Origin: Brachionus koreanus
Taxonomy: Eukaryota > Rotifera > Eurotatoria > Ploima > Brachionidae
Assembly (NCBI GenBank): GCA_016987375.1
Contig: PJRA01000048.1
Span: 2,653,695-2,717,694 of the forward strand
DNA length: 64,000 nt
Direction of reading: 5' to 3'
Below the pieces are notes generated by a model, which worked only from the letters and a program-made list of their open reading frames with translations, was not told where the DNA came from and ran no database searches. Below are positions 12,192-26,100 of this stretch, piece by piece. Position numbers and translations under genes: made by a program. Numbering within the stretch: the first letter of the stretch is position 1; each line of letters opens with the position of its first letter.

Positions 12192-15100
12192 ATGAGTTTT
12201 TCAATGGTGAGTTACTTTATTAGTAGTTTATTGAAAAATGAATAATCTTATTTTTTATTAAAATTTATCCGTATTTTTAAGTAAACGTTATAATTTATGA
12301 ATACTTGATAAAAATTATTCATATTTTAAAATTAATTTAAATTTCAGGGAGGAATCAGGCCTTTTAAAGACCAAATATTTGACGAAATCAAATCTCAGCA
12401 TGATGAATCGAATTTGTTCGAAGATCCATTGTTTCCTGCGGATAGTAGCTCGCTTTATTTTACCCAAATGCCTCCACAAGGTAACTTAATATTTGGAGAT
12501 TAAAAATTAGGATAATTAATATGATTCTGATAGGCGTTATGTGGTTAAGACCAAAAGAAGCTAATCCAAATGCTGAGTTTGTTTCCGCTGGATTCGGTCG
12601 ATGTGACATGGACCAAGGATACTTGGGAAATTGCTGGTTTATTGCAGGTTGTGTTGGAATAATGCAGTGTCCAAAGCTTTTTGCAAAAGTCGTTCCAGAC
12701 GACCAAGGATTTGGAGAAGGCTATGCCGGAATATTTCATTTTAGATTTTGGCTTTATGGTGAATGGGTCGATGTGGTAATTGATGATCGTTTGCCGTTTT
12801 GGCCTGATGGAAAGTTGGTTTTCAGCTCGAACATAGAAGAACCTAACGAATACTGGTCATCTCTCCTTGTAAGAATCATTTATTTGCATTTATTTATTAT
12901 TTTAAAATTTTGAATTTTTTAGGAAAAAGCTTATGCTAAGTAAAATTTTTTTCTAACAAATTGACTAGTTGGTAACATTCGGATCTAGGCTCTACGGATC
13001 TTATGAAAGTTTGGATGCTGGTCAAACATATGATGCTTTAGTAGATATGACTGGAGGAATTCAAGAACAGATTGATCTCAAAAAATTAACTTACAGTGAA
13101 AAATCTAATTTGTGGAGTGTAATTTATAAAAGTTTTAAAAATAGATCTATAATGGGTTGCAGTATTAATGTAAGTTGTTTTTAAACTTATTTTCATTTAA
13201 AAATAATTTTCCGAATTTTGAGAAAAAAATAAAACTAATAATAATTATAATGGTAAAAGTAATGAAAAAGCTATTAATGAACTGTAGAGCAAATAAATAC
13301 AAATAAAGCCATTCGAGACTTTGCTATGATGATGTTCCTAAGTGAAAATATCTGGTCTATACACCGTCACCCTCGTCTAAATCCTGCTTGTTCTTGTCTG
13401 ATTGTAACATCCAAAGAGTTTCTGATTCTTACTTGCTATTGGTATCAGTGTAATTCCTCTCCAATTATCACAGATAAACTAGCTATGGTGAAAAAAATTC
13501 ATAGATATCTTGCTTTAGTATTCAGACAATCATTCATTTAATATTTTTAAGTTAATTTATTTTCATATTTTGTTTTGTTATTTCATTTTTTTCTTATTCG
13601 TTCACCGACAAATTACAAGCAGAGGACTAATTATCGATTTTAAAAAATCAATAAAAAAACATTTTTGAAAACTTTGTTAAATCTAGTGAACAAGCAAAAT
13701 AGCGTTTTTTTAGAAATAAAATTATTTTAAATGATTCAATTAATTATTAGAATAATTAATAGGCTGATCCAAATATAAGAGAAGCTAGACTACCAAGTGG
13801 TTTGGTTAGAGGACGTAATTTTCAATCAATTTAGATTGAACTAAATAAATTGCTAAATTTTAACTTAGATGCTTATACCATTACCAAAGTTGAAGAATAT
13901 GATGGAAATCAATTATTAAGGTTTGAATTTTCAAAACAAAATAAAACCAATATTATAATAAAATCTAATTTATTTTAAAAAAAAAAGAATAAGAAATCCC
14001 TGGGGAAATGAAGTTGAATGGAATGGTGCTTGGTCTGATAAGTAATTTTTATTTAAGGTTCTTAATCATATCAAAATTATGTAATAATTTAGTTCATCTG
14101 AATGGGAAAGTTTGAGTGAAAGCGATCGTTTAGATGCTGGCTTAGTCAAAGTCTTTGATGGAGAATTTTGGATGTGTTATGATGATTTTTTGAATCATTG
14201 GGATTCAGTTCAGATTTGTCATATGACTCCTGAGAGTTTTAGTGAACAATTGTATGAAAGTAATAGCGATAGTAATTTGGAATGGCATTGTACATACTTT
14301 CAATCTGAATGGATTAGTGGGGAGAATGCTGGTGGATGTGGTAATGGAGATTCAGGTAAAAAAAATTCAATAAATTTAACATAAATTTCTTAGTCACAAT
14401 TACAAAAAGCTAAATTTTGGATAAACCCTCAATTTTTGATACAGCTTTTTGATGTTGACAATGATGACAATGAAAATATGGCAACAGTTGTGATCGCCTT
14501 GATGCAAAAAGATACTCGCTTGAGACGTTTTTTATATAAGTCATCGGAATCCCAAGAAGAATTTATTCAATTTAAACTTTTTAGAATTAAAGATGAGGTC
14601 GATTTAGATGAAGTTAAAAACAATCATTCAATGTTGTATGCAAGACAATTGGATCGTATTGGTGCAAGTGGTCCATACATAAATTCAAGAGAAGTTACCA
14701 AACGGTTCCGAGTTGAACCGGGAAATTATTTAATTATTCCTAGCACTTATGAGTATGGTAAAGAGTGTGAGTTTATGATTAGAGTTTTTACTCAAAAAGA
14801 AATAGATTCGGGGTAAAATTAAAAAATGTTGATAAAAAAATTTATTTGATTATTTAACTTATAAGATCTCTTGATGAAAAAAAAGAAGATCTGGAACCTG
14901 AAGACAATCATTTGGATGATATACCAGAAGATATGACATTTAAACATTGGAAGAGTCTCATTAATCCAAAAATAATTAAACATTTAAAGGCTCTACATGA
15001 TATTGGCAAAAGCGTTTTTAGTGTAAAAGACGGAAAAGTTGGAGTTAATGTGGGAAATATAGGAAAGTTGCTTCAAGACGAAAGTGGAAACATTAATTTA

Positions 15101-15193
15101 AATAGCATTCAAGGAGCAATTGGAAATGCTCACAGTGCTTTTAAGGATTTTCATCAAGAATTTTCTAAGTTTTCTTCTTTTTTTAGAAAATGA
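12192..15193 (+). CDS. Calpain 2 of tandem pair, atypical, novel tail
   Basis: Paralogue of the upstream calpain. Exons: 12192-12206, 12348-12480, 12534-12868, 12923-12939, 12989-13169, 13763-13814, 13869-13920, 13988-14041, 14093-14355, 14410-14812, 14866-15193. Phases agree; sum 1,833 nt, 610 aa. Exon 1 encodes only MSFSM; exon 4 is a 17-nt microexon. The triad is Cys83 ([11 protein letters not shown]), His245 ([11 protein letters not shown]) and Asn265 (RIRNPWG); the His-Asn spacing is 20 residues, four shorter than in calpain 1. The CBSW domain contains [20 protein letters not shown], nearly identical to calpain 1. No EF-hands. The final ~115 residues are acidic, then a Gly/Asn/Ser-rich segment (GVNVGNIGKLL, SIQGAIGNAHSAF), and the protein ends FSSFFRK; I do not recognise this tail. 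The 593-bp intron 5 holds an unrelated 71-codon open frame, probably not a gene. Confidence 0.93.
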
Positions 15194-15481
15194 AAGACAA
15201 TTTTTTTTTATGTTTATTATTTTAGTTAATTTTTTAATTATTAGTTAGTTAATTAAAAAATTTTTAAAAATAAAAAAATTAAATTACAGAAATTTTTTAT
15301 ATTTTAAATTTTTTGTATTTTTTTATTTCTAAATAGAAACTTGAACTTATAAAAAAATATTTATTAGCCCCATTCTTTGTTGATACTTTCTTAATTTTAT
15401 CAAGTATTTTTTTTTTTTAAATAATAATTATAAATGATCTTCTGAAAATTAATCAATTCACTTTATATGAAATAAAGTTTT
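15194..15481. other. 3' flank of calpain 2
   Basis: Very AT-rich spacer leading into the hAT relic. No coding sequence was recognised. Confidence 0.5.
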
Positions 15482-15960
15482 TTGATAATTATAAAAATTT
15501 TGTCTAATTCTTTCGTTAGCTTTTTTACTAGATTCACCTATATAAAAAGCAGGCTGGCTGGCGGACCGCTAAATTGGCCTTTCGTCTATCATTTTGTCGC
15601 CAAATTAGCCGCCTTCTTTTATTGCCGTCCGTCTAGGCGGTGTTTCTCATGGTTAGGAAAAAAATTAAGTTTTGAGACAGACTCAAATTCAGATTGTGAA
15701 GAAATCTTAGATATTAGAAAAGAAATCAAGAGCTATTTTTCTGACGAGGACAAAGATGAAGTTTTGATTTATTGGAAGAAAAAAGAACAAGATTATCTAA
15801 TTCTCTCGAATTTAGCAAGCGCGATTTTGGCTGCCCCTGCTTCAAGTGTTTCTGGTGAAAGATTCTTTTCTCTTGCCATGAGTTATTAATTTTAGGATAG
15901 GAGAAATAGGCTTTCTAAATCTAATTTTTAAAAGATAATGTTCATTTACGAGAACAAAAA
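15482..15960 (+). pseudogene. Decayed hAT-family transposase, C-terminal part
   Basis: The conceptual frame carries a hAT C-terminal dimerisation domain: IYWKKKEQDYLILSNLASAI, then PASSVSGERFFSLA, and after two in-frame stops DRRNRLSKSNF, another stop, and KIMFIYEN. This follows the family pattern W..h...yp.Ls.lA..yLaiPassa.sERvFS...i...RN.L......LlfL.eN. At least three in-frame stops and absence of the N-terminal zinc finger and catalytic region show it is a dead fragment. The 5' part of the frame (15548-15650) is a GC-rich inverted-repeat cluster that is probably not original coding sequence. Confidence 0.82.
15560..15640. repeat. GC-rich inverted-repeat cluster in hAT relic
   Basis: ggcggaccgctaaattggc (15560-15578) is an imperfect inverse of gccaaattagccgcc (15599-15613), followed by gccgtccgtctaggcgg (about 15624-15640). 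The GC content is far above the surroundings. It may be a nested insertion or remains of transposon ends. Confidence 0.6.
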
Positions 15961-17135
15961 TTCGTTTTTTTTTTGTTTTGTTTGTTGTTTTTTCACCTGT
16001 TTTAGAAGCCAGACTGTTTTTTTTTTTTTATTAAACAAAAGAGCTATTGTTATAAGAATACAGAAGGCTTTTTATTTTTTATTTTCAAATTTCTAAAACT
16101 AAATTTTTTAGCTTGCTTATTCTGCCAACTAAGTTTTGATTGACCAATTTTTGGTTTGCTAATTTTTGGTCGGCTTATCATGATGGACTAAAACTTATCA
16201 GAATTTTTAAAGCAATACCAAAAAACCAAAAAACCCTCTTCACTAGCTTAACTTGACTTAAAACTTGTGACTTATACCAACCTTATATTAAAAGTAACTT
16301 ATATTAAAAGGAACCAAAATTTAACTTATTTACAAGAGCTTTTAAAATAAAATTGTTTTTAAAAAATCTATTCCATTTTTTATTCGGAAAAAAGACATAA
16401 ATCTAAATTTTAGATTTGCATTTTACATTAAATGCACGATACCAAAAAATCACTTTTTCAAAAGCAAAAAAAATTATGTAAGCCTTAAATTAGTAATCTT
16501 AGTTAAGTATAAGTGTCAGTTTTTGATCAAACAAGATTTAAAAAAAAAATATTTTCGAAATTTCATTTATTTCAAAGGATTTCAAATAATCAAATAGATT
16601 TTTTATTTAGATACAAAAGCTTTTTTCTTTCAATTTTCTTGACAAGCAAATTATTTTGTTATTTCTTCTGAAGATGAATCACCTTAAAATTTAAAATAAA
16701 AATAAAAAATCTGAATTTTTTTTATTTAATTTTATTTGTTAATAAAGAATTCAAAAATTTTTAAATTAGAAATATCCACGATTAGAAAAATCGAAACTAT
16801 TTGTAAAAAAATATTATTAAATTTTTGATAAATATATTGTTAAAAGAATAAAATAACAAAAAAATGATGTTTTAACCTTAATGGTCTTTTTGATATTATT
16901 ACAAAATTCCGAGGAAAAAACAACGATTAAAATCAATCATAAAAAAAATTTGCAAATTTTTAATTGTCGATCATATTTAAAAAACACTATAAAAAACACA
17001 AATCAGAATCGAACAAGATGTCTTTTTTTGGCTAGAGGAACAAAAAAGTAGATAGATGATTATGGGTTTAGAAATTTATCAAATCTACATTATAAAAATC
17101 AATAATAAAAAAAATATGTATATACAAAAATTTTT
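15961..17135. other. Intergenic hAT relic / Trio 3' end
   Basis: About 1.2 kb of AT-rich sequence at the 3' side of the minus-strand Trio gene. Probable Trio 3' UTR in the upper part. No gene recognised. Confidence 0.45.
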
Positions 17136-20100
17136 TTAATTTGCTGTGCTGTTAAATCCGATTATATGCCCGGGTATCCATCCTTCGGCAGCAGGTTGTT
17201 GTTCATTAGCTTCTCGATGAACTAAAAACCTATTATGCATATTTGCAGTGATAATTTGAACCGTATCGCCCTTTTGAAGTGTTATTTCATCTTCTGTAAT
17301 TGCATTGTATGAGCTAACTACTTTAGCCGTGCTTGGTATTACCAAAGTAGCCGAACCATTAGGTGAATTAGAATTGGATGCTTTTTTATCTATACTCATT
17401 TGTTTGCCAATATCATTGCTTAATTTTGAAATATCGTCAACAGCGGGTGTCGATTGTCCAGACTTGGATTTTGGAGAGACCACGGACTGATTCGGCGATA
17501 CACTTGATGAGCTGGAAGAAGAGCGATTTTGAAAGCCAGACGACGCAAAACTGAAAGTTGATTTAAAAAAATCATTAACTGTACTTGTAATGCTATGGTG
17601 TTCCTTATTGTTGCCATGGAAACCATGAGCACTACTTGATCCAGGGCTATTTAGGCTACTTTTTTGCATTGCCAATTGAGGATGCTGAAGATCGCGTAAA
17701 AACCTATTCTGCATATCCAATAAGTCCTGTAAATGATGAATCCAATGATTGTACTTAGCTTGATCTTCACACTGACACATTATTTTTCGATTACTCTCTG
17801 GTGTTTTGTCGAGTAGGGTAAATGTCATTTGCGAATCATCTTTTTGCAATTGTAGCTTGTTTACTTTCATGTCGCATTTAAAAATGTAGCGTGGACTAGT
17901 GAATTTTTTGTTCGAACCGATCATCTCACTAAAAATAATTATTTGTTGAAATAAAAATACTCGTCGTTCTTTAAGCTTTGATTGTTTGTCAGATTTTTTC
18001 GATTGCTTCGGATCATCAGGCTCTTGAACAAGCAGAGTATCTTGGAGTAATAAGCGGCCTTGTGCTGTAATGCGTCCTTCGAAGCCCTGTAAGCGTCCTA
18101 CATTCATCATATCATCGGCATTCTTTGGAACAGTGATCATGATTTCTATGGCACGATCTAGACTCGAACAGTCCTTTCCCTCTTTTTCCATATATTTTTT
18201 AATCTCCTTCAACATAAGCTGATACTTCATAATTCTCTGCACTGGTTTGATTAGTAAATCCTGAATAGTCAATTTTTGTCCAAGTTTTACGCGTAGCTCT
18301 TCAAAAAATGTATCATACTCGCTAACTATATATTCCGACTTTGGCTTATTTTCACAATACTTGACGTACATTTGAAATCGATTTTCCTAATTTTTTTAAA
18401 AATAGATTAAGCAATTTAAAGATTTTTTTTTGATTTTTTAAAGTAAATTTTTGTTTCAAATTTTGCCTTTTTTTCAGAATTTAATAAAAATATTTAAATT
18501 TTACTCTAAGTCAGCGATCTTTCAAAAAATTTGCTAAGATGAAGTTAATCATAAATTCAAAAACCATTTGTCATTTTATTATTATTTATTTCTATTAACA
18601 TGATAAGCAAAAATGTTATATTTAAATTGATTCACTTAGGAAAATTGAATGAGAGTCATCAATTCATAGTTCATAGAAACACGGAAAAGATTTTTTAAAG
18701 AAATAAATTTTTTATAGAAATGATTTTGGAAAAGATTTAGATATATGATATTAGATTTAAATTGGACTGCGTAATAAAAACTCATAGGAAAAATATAAGT
18801 CTCTTTGCTAAGACCAAACCTTGAGTTTGGGATGAAAGTTTGGAGTTCTAGGAAGAAAAATGGATATGAATGCATTATAGAAAGTAGAAGAATGTGCTAA
18901 AAAATATCTTTGAAAGGTATGAGATGCGACCGGTGAAAGTCCTAACCTAATCTAAATTGTCTAGATTAGAAGAACAAGAAGCGATATTTTGATGATAAAA
19001 ATATTGTTAATTGAAGTCAAATTGAGAAAAGTAAAATAAGATTTCAACCGCAGAATAAGATCGCAACCTCACTTAAATTTAATTTAGCTAACACTACAAG
19101 CAACAAACGAATCAAATGACTCGTTTGAAAAATTTTTAAATCCTTGTATCTTTTGAATGGATTTTTCATATAGATATATTTTTTTTTGAATTATGTAGAT
19201 TTTAAAATTTTCTTTAAAAATAATATTAATTTATAAAATTATTACAGTTTTTTATAAAATATTTTTGAATTAAAAAAAAATGAAAAAATGATTGGTGCTT
19301 CTAGTGTTAAACCGTAAGATAGATTAGTCTAGGATTTCTAAATTGAAATATTTTAATATACGTAAATTATTTTCGCATAAAAAATTAAATAAGTCTTTTT
19401 TTAATGCATGTTAAAAAAGAAACAATAAAAAATTATTTAATCTCTATTTTATTCGAGTGAGATAGATTGTGATAAATTTAGAATTTAAGCGTCTGGCTTG
19501 AAAACTAAAAAAAGAATTAATTTAATAACTATTATGTTTTTAATTAAAAAATATTCTTTTAGTTATTGTAAAAATAAAAATTAATTTCAACTATTTTTAT
19601 TGATCGCTCGTAGAATCTATGCCAATCTATTATCGCTTTTAAGAAAATATTTCAAAAATAAAAATTTTCAATTTCAATTTAAATTTAGCAATGCACAAAT
19701 AGTATTTGAGACATATTTTTTCTTCTTGAGAAAAATTGAATATCCTAAAAATATTCTAATTTTTAAAATAAAGATTCAAAAACTTACATATTTTACAAAC
19801 AATTTGCCAATAAAGCTGCTTTCTTCAGATAGACATTTTTCTAATTCCGGACTAAATGTGCTGCATTAATAAAAATATAAATGAAACAAATAAAAAATAA
19901 TTAAAATATAAAAATATTAAATGAACCTTTTATGCCATTCGTATATTTGCTGAATATTACCAAAGACAATTTTGTCTTTTCCGCCTTCCATGTCTTGAGG
20001 CATTGGTATTTCATTTCGTTTTAGTCCATCCATGTATTTCTATAAAAAATTTAAAACATTTCCATTTTCTACTAAGTTTCATTTACTTACTTCAATCAAA

Positions 20101-23100
20101 ATAGCAAGATCATTTACGTAATCTTTTTCTGTACTTAAAAGTTCATTAATAGCATACCTAAAACAAATTCATTTTAATTAGAAATCATCAACTTTTTTTC
20201 CTAATATAAAACATTAGTTTACATTAATTTGGTCTCCGCCATGCTCACAGGTTTCGAGTCTTGACAATCTGTAAAAGTTTCACCAGATTTTTTATTGTTC
20301 TCCTTCAAAAACAAATAAATTAAATTTTTTAGTTTGAAGGGATTTAGGGAAAATTGAAAAGAGCACAATTAAAAGCGCTACTATAACAGTTGTATCATCA
20401 GTAGTTACATAAAATAGAAAATGAAATATTCAGCTTTAGTTTGCTTTAATTATCGTTTCTTTTTTTTTTTGCTGGGAAAAAATCAATAAGTATTTAATTT
20501 TAATACAATTAAATGCAAATAATTTATGTAAAATAAATAGAAAATCAGAAAAAAGGAGAACGACATCTGAATGGGAAAAAAAGATGAAGCTTTAAGTCAA
20601 AGAATCTGGATTATCAACAAAAAAAAAAAACTTAAAATAAATTAGACAAACAAAATAAAAAATGAATTTTTTTTTCAAATGAAAAAAATAAAATTCTATA
20701 TTGTCGTGTAAATTGAACTAGAAACTTTGAATTTTTCAATAGATAAGCCCCAGCTCCAAAGCATAATTCGATTTGTGTCTGAAAATTTTAAGTTGTGTTT
20801 AAGACTGATATCTTATGTGTTTTCTATTTTGGAAATAATTAAAAAAAAATAAAATTATTTGCAAATAGAAATGATTAATTAAATTCCTATTTTCGCATTC
20901 TTATTCCTAAGCTGCACCCAGGCTTAATTGCAGTATTTTTTTCTTTGTTTTAATAAATAACTTTCAATTGATTTGACTCGTTTCTATTTCTCAATTAATT
21001 AAACGAAGTGAAAATTTTTAAGCATTGTGTCAAAGCCAGATATAATAAATTCTATTTGAAAATCGTTTCTATCAACAAATCCAAATTTTAAATATCGAAG
21101 TACATCAATTTGGTGGAAAATGCAGAATCTAAATAATGATCCAAATATTGTATATTCTAGCAGTTTATCTTTTAATACCATATTGATTATTTTAGATAAT
21201 CAAACAACTCAGTGAGATAAAAATTAAGAAAAACATTTAATAGATAGTAAACTACTGAATTCTTGGCTTTGTTAATGGACTTATGGATCACAAAGGAACT
21301 TTTCGATTAAATCAGTAATTAGGTATTTTAAAGATTTCCTGTCATTTTTAAGAAGAGAGCTTTTATGTTTCTTAATTTAAAAGAAACTTGGCATCAAGCT
21401 AATTTTGGTTTAAAAATGTAGAAATGAATCGTAAAAATTAACGCTAAGCAAAGAACTTGCTAGTTATTATGATTCTGAATTTAGTTGATGATTTGGAAGC
21501 TTCTCAAAATATAATGAAGCATTTTAGACTTTCGAATCAAATAAAATTTTTAGACTTTGCCAGATAATGACATTTTCCTATCTTCTTTTCAAAAACGCTC
21601 AAGGAAAAAACACATTCAAAATATTTGAAAATGAATTAAGGAACAGTAATTTATAAGCTTAAATAAATTAATTATGATTATGTTAAATGAAAAATTTTGA
21701 CAATAAACAAATTTAAATAGAACAAAATTTAAATATTTACCATTTTTGATTGCCATAGTTTGAGTTCCCTTTGGATATCGATTGATTGGTTTGGAATTTG
21801 TGAAAACGAGCTTGTTATAGTCTTGAAAAAATAAAAATAGATATTAAACAGCAACTTTTCGGATATTGAAATGTTTTAGTTAAAAATATAAAATAATTTA
21901 TAATAATTTTTTTTTCAAAGTGAAATTTTCAATTATCGATTGATTTTAGCTTTTAATTTAAAATCCGAAACAAAATTGACTAAGGCTAGATTCGTTAGCA
22001 GAATCCCACAAGGAACAGCTTTGTATATTTATTAAAAATCATTTTTTACAAACCGGCTTAATTAAGCAGATAAATTATTATCTAACTTCTGAGCAAGGCG
22101 CTAGTAATATTCTATAGTTTTGCTTCAAGAGTAAATGGCATAATTTTAGAACTTAAGGTAATCATGTTGCAGAAATTATTGATTTTTCGAATTATGATTT
22201 AAAAACAGCTTTGCCTTACACTTAAAGATTTTAAAGATAAATAATCAACATTATTTTTTTTTGGGTTTAGATCCTATTAGCTTGATTGTTTCCTATCTTT
22301 CCACCGCACCAAATTGATTTTCCGTTCATTTGGCCGATTAATTAGGAACTATGTTTAGCTAAGGGGGAAATTATTTTGCGTCTTAGACTTGTAAAAAAAT
22401 AAGAAAATCTTCTGAATAGATTTAGTTTAACTCAAAATTAAAATCAGACTCTTCAAACGGATCAATTAAAAATTATAGTTTTTCTTTCGAAATTTTTCTA
22501 AAACTAATATCTTTAATCTAAAACACATTTAATCAAAAGTGATTTTTTTATCTTACTTCAAAAGCTTATTTAAAAATTAAATTTTATTGAAAATATAATT
22601 TTATTTAGTCGAGCAATTAATTCAATTTCCTAGCCCCTACTCAATTTAATTTAATAGACATACAGACCTAAAATATTTTTGAAACATTCTGTTTTAATAT
22701 GTAGTCAACTTATAATTTTATTTTTTTACATTAGATTTTTATTAATTAATTAAAAATGGCTCAATTTTTGACAAAGTAAGATAAACAAGCAAAACTGAAT
22801 TATGATTTATTAAATAAAAGGGTTGAAAAGTGAATGACATAAAAGCATCTATTAAAAACAAAAACATTTTTAATAATAATCAAAATTTTTTTGAAAGATT
22901 AAATTTCAAAAGCAGAAAGTCAAAAAATTTATAAGATTTTTTTCCCATTAATTGGTTAAATGAGAAAAAAAATTAAGAAAAGGATCAAAAATAAAGTAAA
23001 AATCTATATTTTATTGTTTACGATAGAAAAAATAATTCAAAGAAAATAATGAAGCAAGTTAAAAAAAAATTTGTATAGATAGATTTTATGCGTGTGGAAT

Positions 23101-26100
23101 ATCAAAAAAGAAAACAACCCCTGGAAGAATTGAAGCTCTCTCTCTCTCTTTCTTTATTTAGCTCAAATTAAATAAAAATTTAATCTTATTGAAAGAATGA
23201 TTCGAACGTAAATTAGAAAATTTAATCAAAACTTTAAGAGTAAGATATGAAAGCCGGTTATCTTCTCCTTGCGTGAATGAACACCATAAAATATTTCCAT
23301 TAATTTAAAAATAAAAGCTTTAGTTTTTAAAAATGATTATTTCAAATAATAAATGATTATATAATCATGCAATGTTAGACTTGTAGTTAGACTAGATTTG
23401 AAATAACTTTACATTTTGGGAGTTAAATATTCTTTTAAGCTTTATCCAGAGTATAAATGGTAAGTCTAAGTTTTTAATTTATTGGCCTTAAATTTACTTT
23501 TTTCGGGTTCTTAAAATTCAATGAATTAACTAGATGAAAAATTGAAAATTATTATTTAATGTTAAAACTTGATATTTACCTGCTCAGTCTGCTCTTGTTT
23601 TAGAACAATCATTGGCGGTGGTATTATAGAGCTATTAATCAAATCTTCTTGGTCTTCGTCTTGAGTTTGGCTTGTGCACTGATTTGATTGATCTTCAGCT
23701 TTCGGTTGTGTCACAATTTGACTTGTCTGACCAGTTGAGAGAACAGAATTATTTTGGAACATTGCCTTTAAAATGAAAAAAATTTTAAAAATTTTTGATG
23801 ATATTCTTTTCGATTTTCAGATTTAAATAAATCCGAAAATCGAACTTTTTATAATTAAATACACTTATTCGTTGCCTCAGCAAAAAAAATCTTTTTTGCC
23901 GTGGTCTAACTTGATCGCCATGATTAAATACTCGTTTAATCTTTTTCATTTTTTTGTTTTAGGACCTATATTCTAGCTGTTGCTAGTACTTATTTGTAAA
24001 TAATGCGAGCGATCTCTCAACGTTTCAAGAATTTTAAATTATTTAGAACTAATTGAATTTTATATATTTTGATTATTTTATATCTTTCAAGCGATCTCGT
24101 CAAGTCAAAAAATTTACATAATTTAAAATTTATTTTTTTGCAAAGAGTAAAAATAAAGTTTTCTAATAGAAAAAAATATCAAGAGAAAAATTACCTGTTC
24201 GTCATGTTCATTATCATAGTTTTCCTCTTCTTCTTCTTCTTCTTCTTCGTGATTTGTCTCTTCAATAAGCCAATTTTTTATTTTCAGATCTTCACTGTTG
24301 CTTAGCACTTTTTTTATCTTGATGCTTTCTATATCGGAATTTGACAATTTATTCTGTGAGACTTTGACCGAAGAAGTTTGACTGGTGAATTTACGATGTG
24401 ACGAGCGCAGCCATTTTTTGAAGCTTCCCTTTCGTTTTGCAGCTGCTTTAGCAGGATCTTCTTCTAACATTTGACTCTCATCGGACTTATGTTTAGGTTT
24501 AATTATACTATTTGGAATCTCTACTTCAACATATTGTTTGCTATTGCTTCCATTTATATGATCTAGCAGCTGCACAATACTAAAATCATTATTTAATCGT
24601 TGAATTATTTGTATGTGCTGTCCTTTTGTCAATGAAACATTGTCATTTGTTGTGTAATCTGATATCACAGTTGTTATTTCATTTGAAGTCTTTTAAATTT
24701 TTAAAATTAACTTTTTTTTTCAATTTTTAAAATAAAGCATTTGCTTTAAGCTCAAAATTCAATTGAATATATTTAAATATTTTAGCAATTGGGACTTATT
24801 CATTCACGCGTACTTTACAAAAAAAACTTGCGGGTTAGATTTTTGAGAAGAGGTTTCCTGAAAAGAGAAGATTAAAAAAAATATTCATAGCAAAAAAATT
24901 CAAATACACACAGTTAGAGTGTGAAAAGGTGGCTTATATTTTTGATTTTTTTGCGATATGCTTATGCAATTACATAAAATATAAAAAAAATTAAAATTTT
25001 GAGATGAATTCATCTCTTCTATTTTACTATAACAAAAATAAGCTTTGATAACTAGTAAGAGTTATAGAGTCAAAATTTTTATTAAAACTATCGAATTTAC
25101 AATTAGTTTATTTATTTTTTTTTTATTATTTATCATATCCAATAATGCTAAAAAATAGATTTAAAAAGTTAGCATATTAGATCTAAATTTTTAAATGTTA
25201 GATAAAAATATTTATTTTTAATACAATTGAGAAATATTAATCTAAAGAATGTTTATATAAAGCATGTGGTAAAGTTTATAATTATTTGTAATAAAAAAAC
25301 CCTAATTAAACTATTAAAATGTGAAAATTAGTTTGTTGAAATTGATAGTGGAATTAATTAATTGACATACAATATAACTGTTCACTTTCCAAAATGTAAA
25401 ATCAACAAAAACGGCCCAACATTAATATTTAATTTTTTGATTTTTCTTTTCTAAATTTTAAAAATTTTGAAAAATATTTTTTCGTTCATTTTGTACTTTA
25501 ATGGAGAGGATTCTTATCTCTTTTCTGAAAGGCTTTGAGAGACAATTCTGAAAACTAATGCGAACTAACTGCATTGAGTTTATTTTTATACCCCAACTTT
25601 TACAGTAAAAACTAATACCCTTTTTTATTATGATAAGGAATTCTTTTTATTCTGAAAATTTATCCCGATGGTAACCAGACCTTGATATTTTCTCTGTTTG
25701 AGATGATCGAGTTTGATACCCTCTACTTGCACGACTGACTCACAAATCACTCAACTATACAGCTGTAATTTGGAATGTTTTTAGTATCAAGGAAATTAGA
25801 AAAGATCTAAACATAGAAGTTTTTGACAAGTGTTTTTTGGTCTATTTACCAAAACACCTTATGCAAATCTAGTAATTGAGTTAAAGAATAATTGAATTTC
25901 TGTTTAAGTATACTGAACTTGCATCTTATCAACAAGACTAAAAATAAAGTTCAGAGTGGAAAATAAGAGCCAAACATATTGCGCAATTGAAAATAGAAGA
26001 TTAGAATAGATTATGATATTTCGATGATTTTAAAAAATAATATAGTCCTATTTAATTTATTATTATATTATTTTGGAAATATTTGTAAAAAAAAAAGCAA

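Larger units (their letters stand above)
17136..20302 (-). other. TRIO: Trio exons 17-21: DH2-PH2 (GEF2) and second SH3
   Basis: Rho-type exchange module and terminal SH3. DH2: [74 protein letters not shown]2: [17 protein letters not shown] Ser-rich linker follows, then SH3: [20 protein letters not shown] and [13 protein letters not shown]. The protein ends FNSTAN before TAA at 17136-17138. Confidence 0.94.

Noticed and set aside
13326..13541. 71-codon frame in calpain 2 intron 5
   Set aside because: Lies wholly inside an intron, no start context or similarity; probably chance or repeat debris.
24069..24305. 78-codon plus-strand frame rich in Phe
   Set aside because: Antisense of the Trio poly-Glu segment (ttc repeats).
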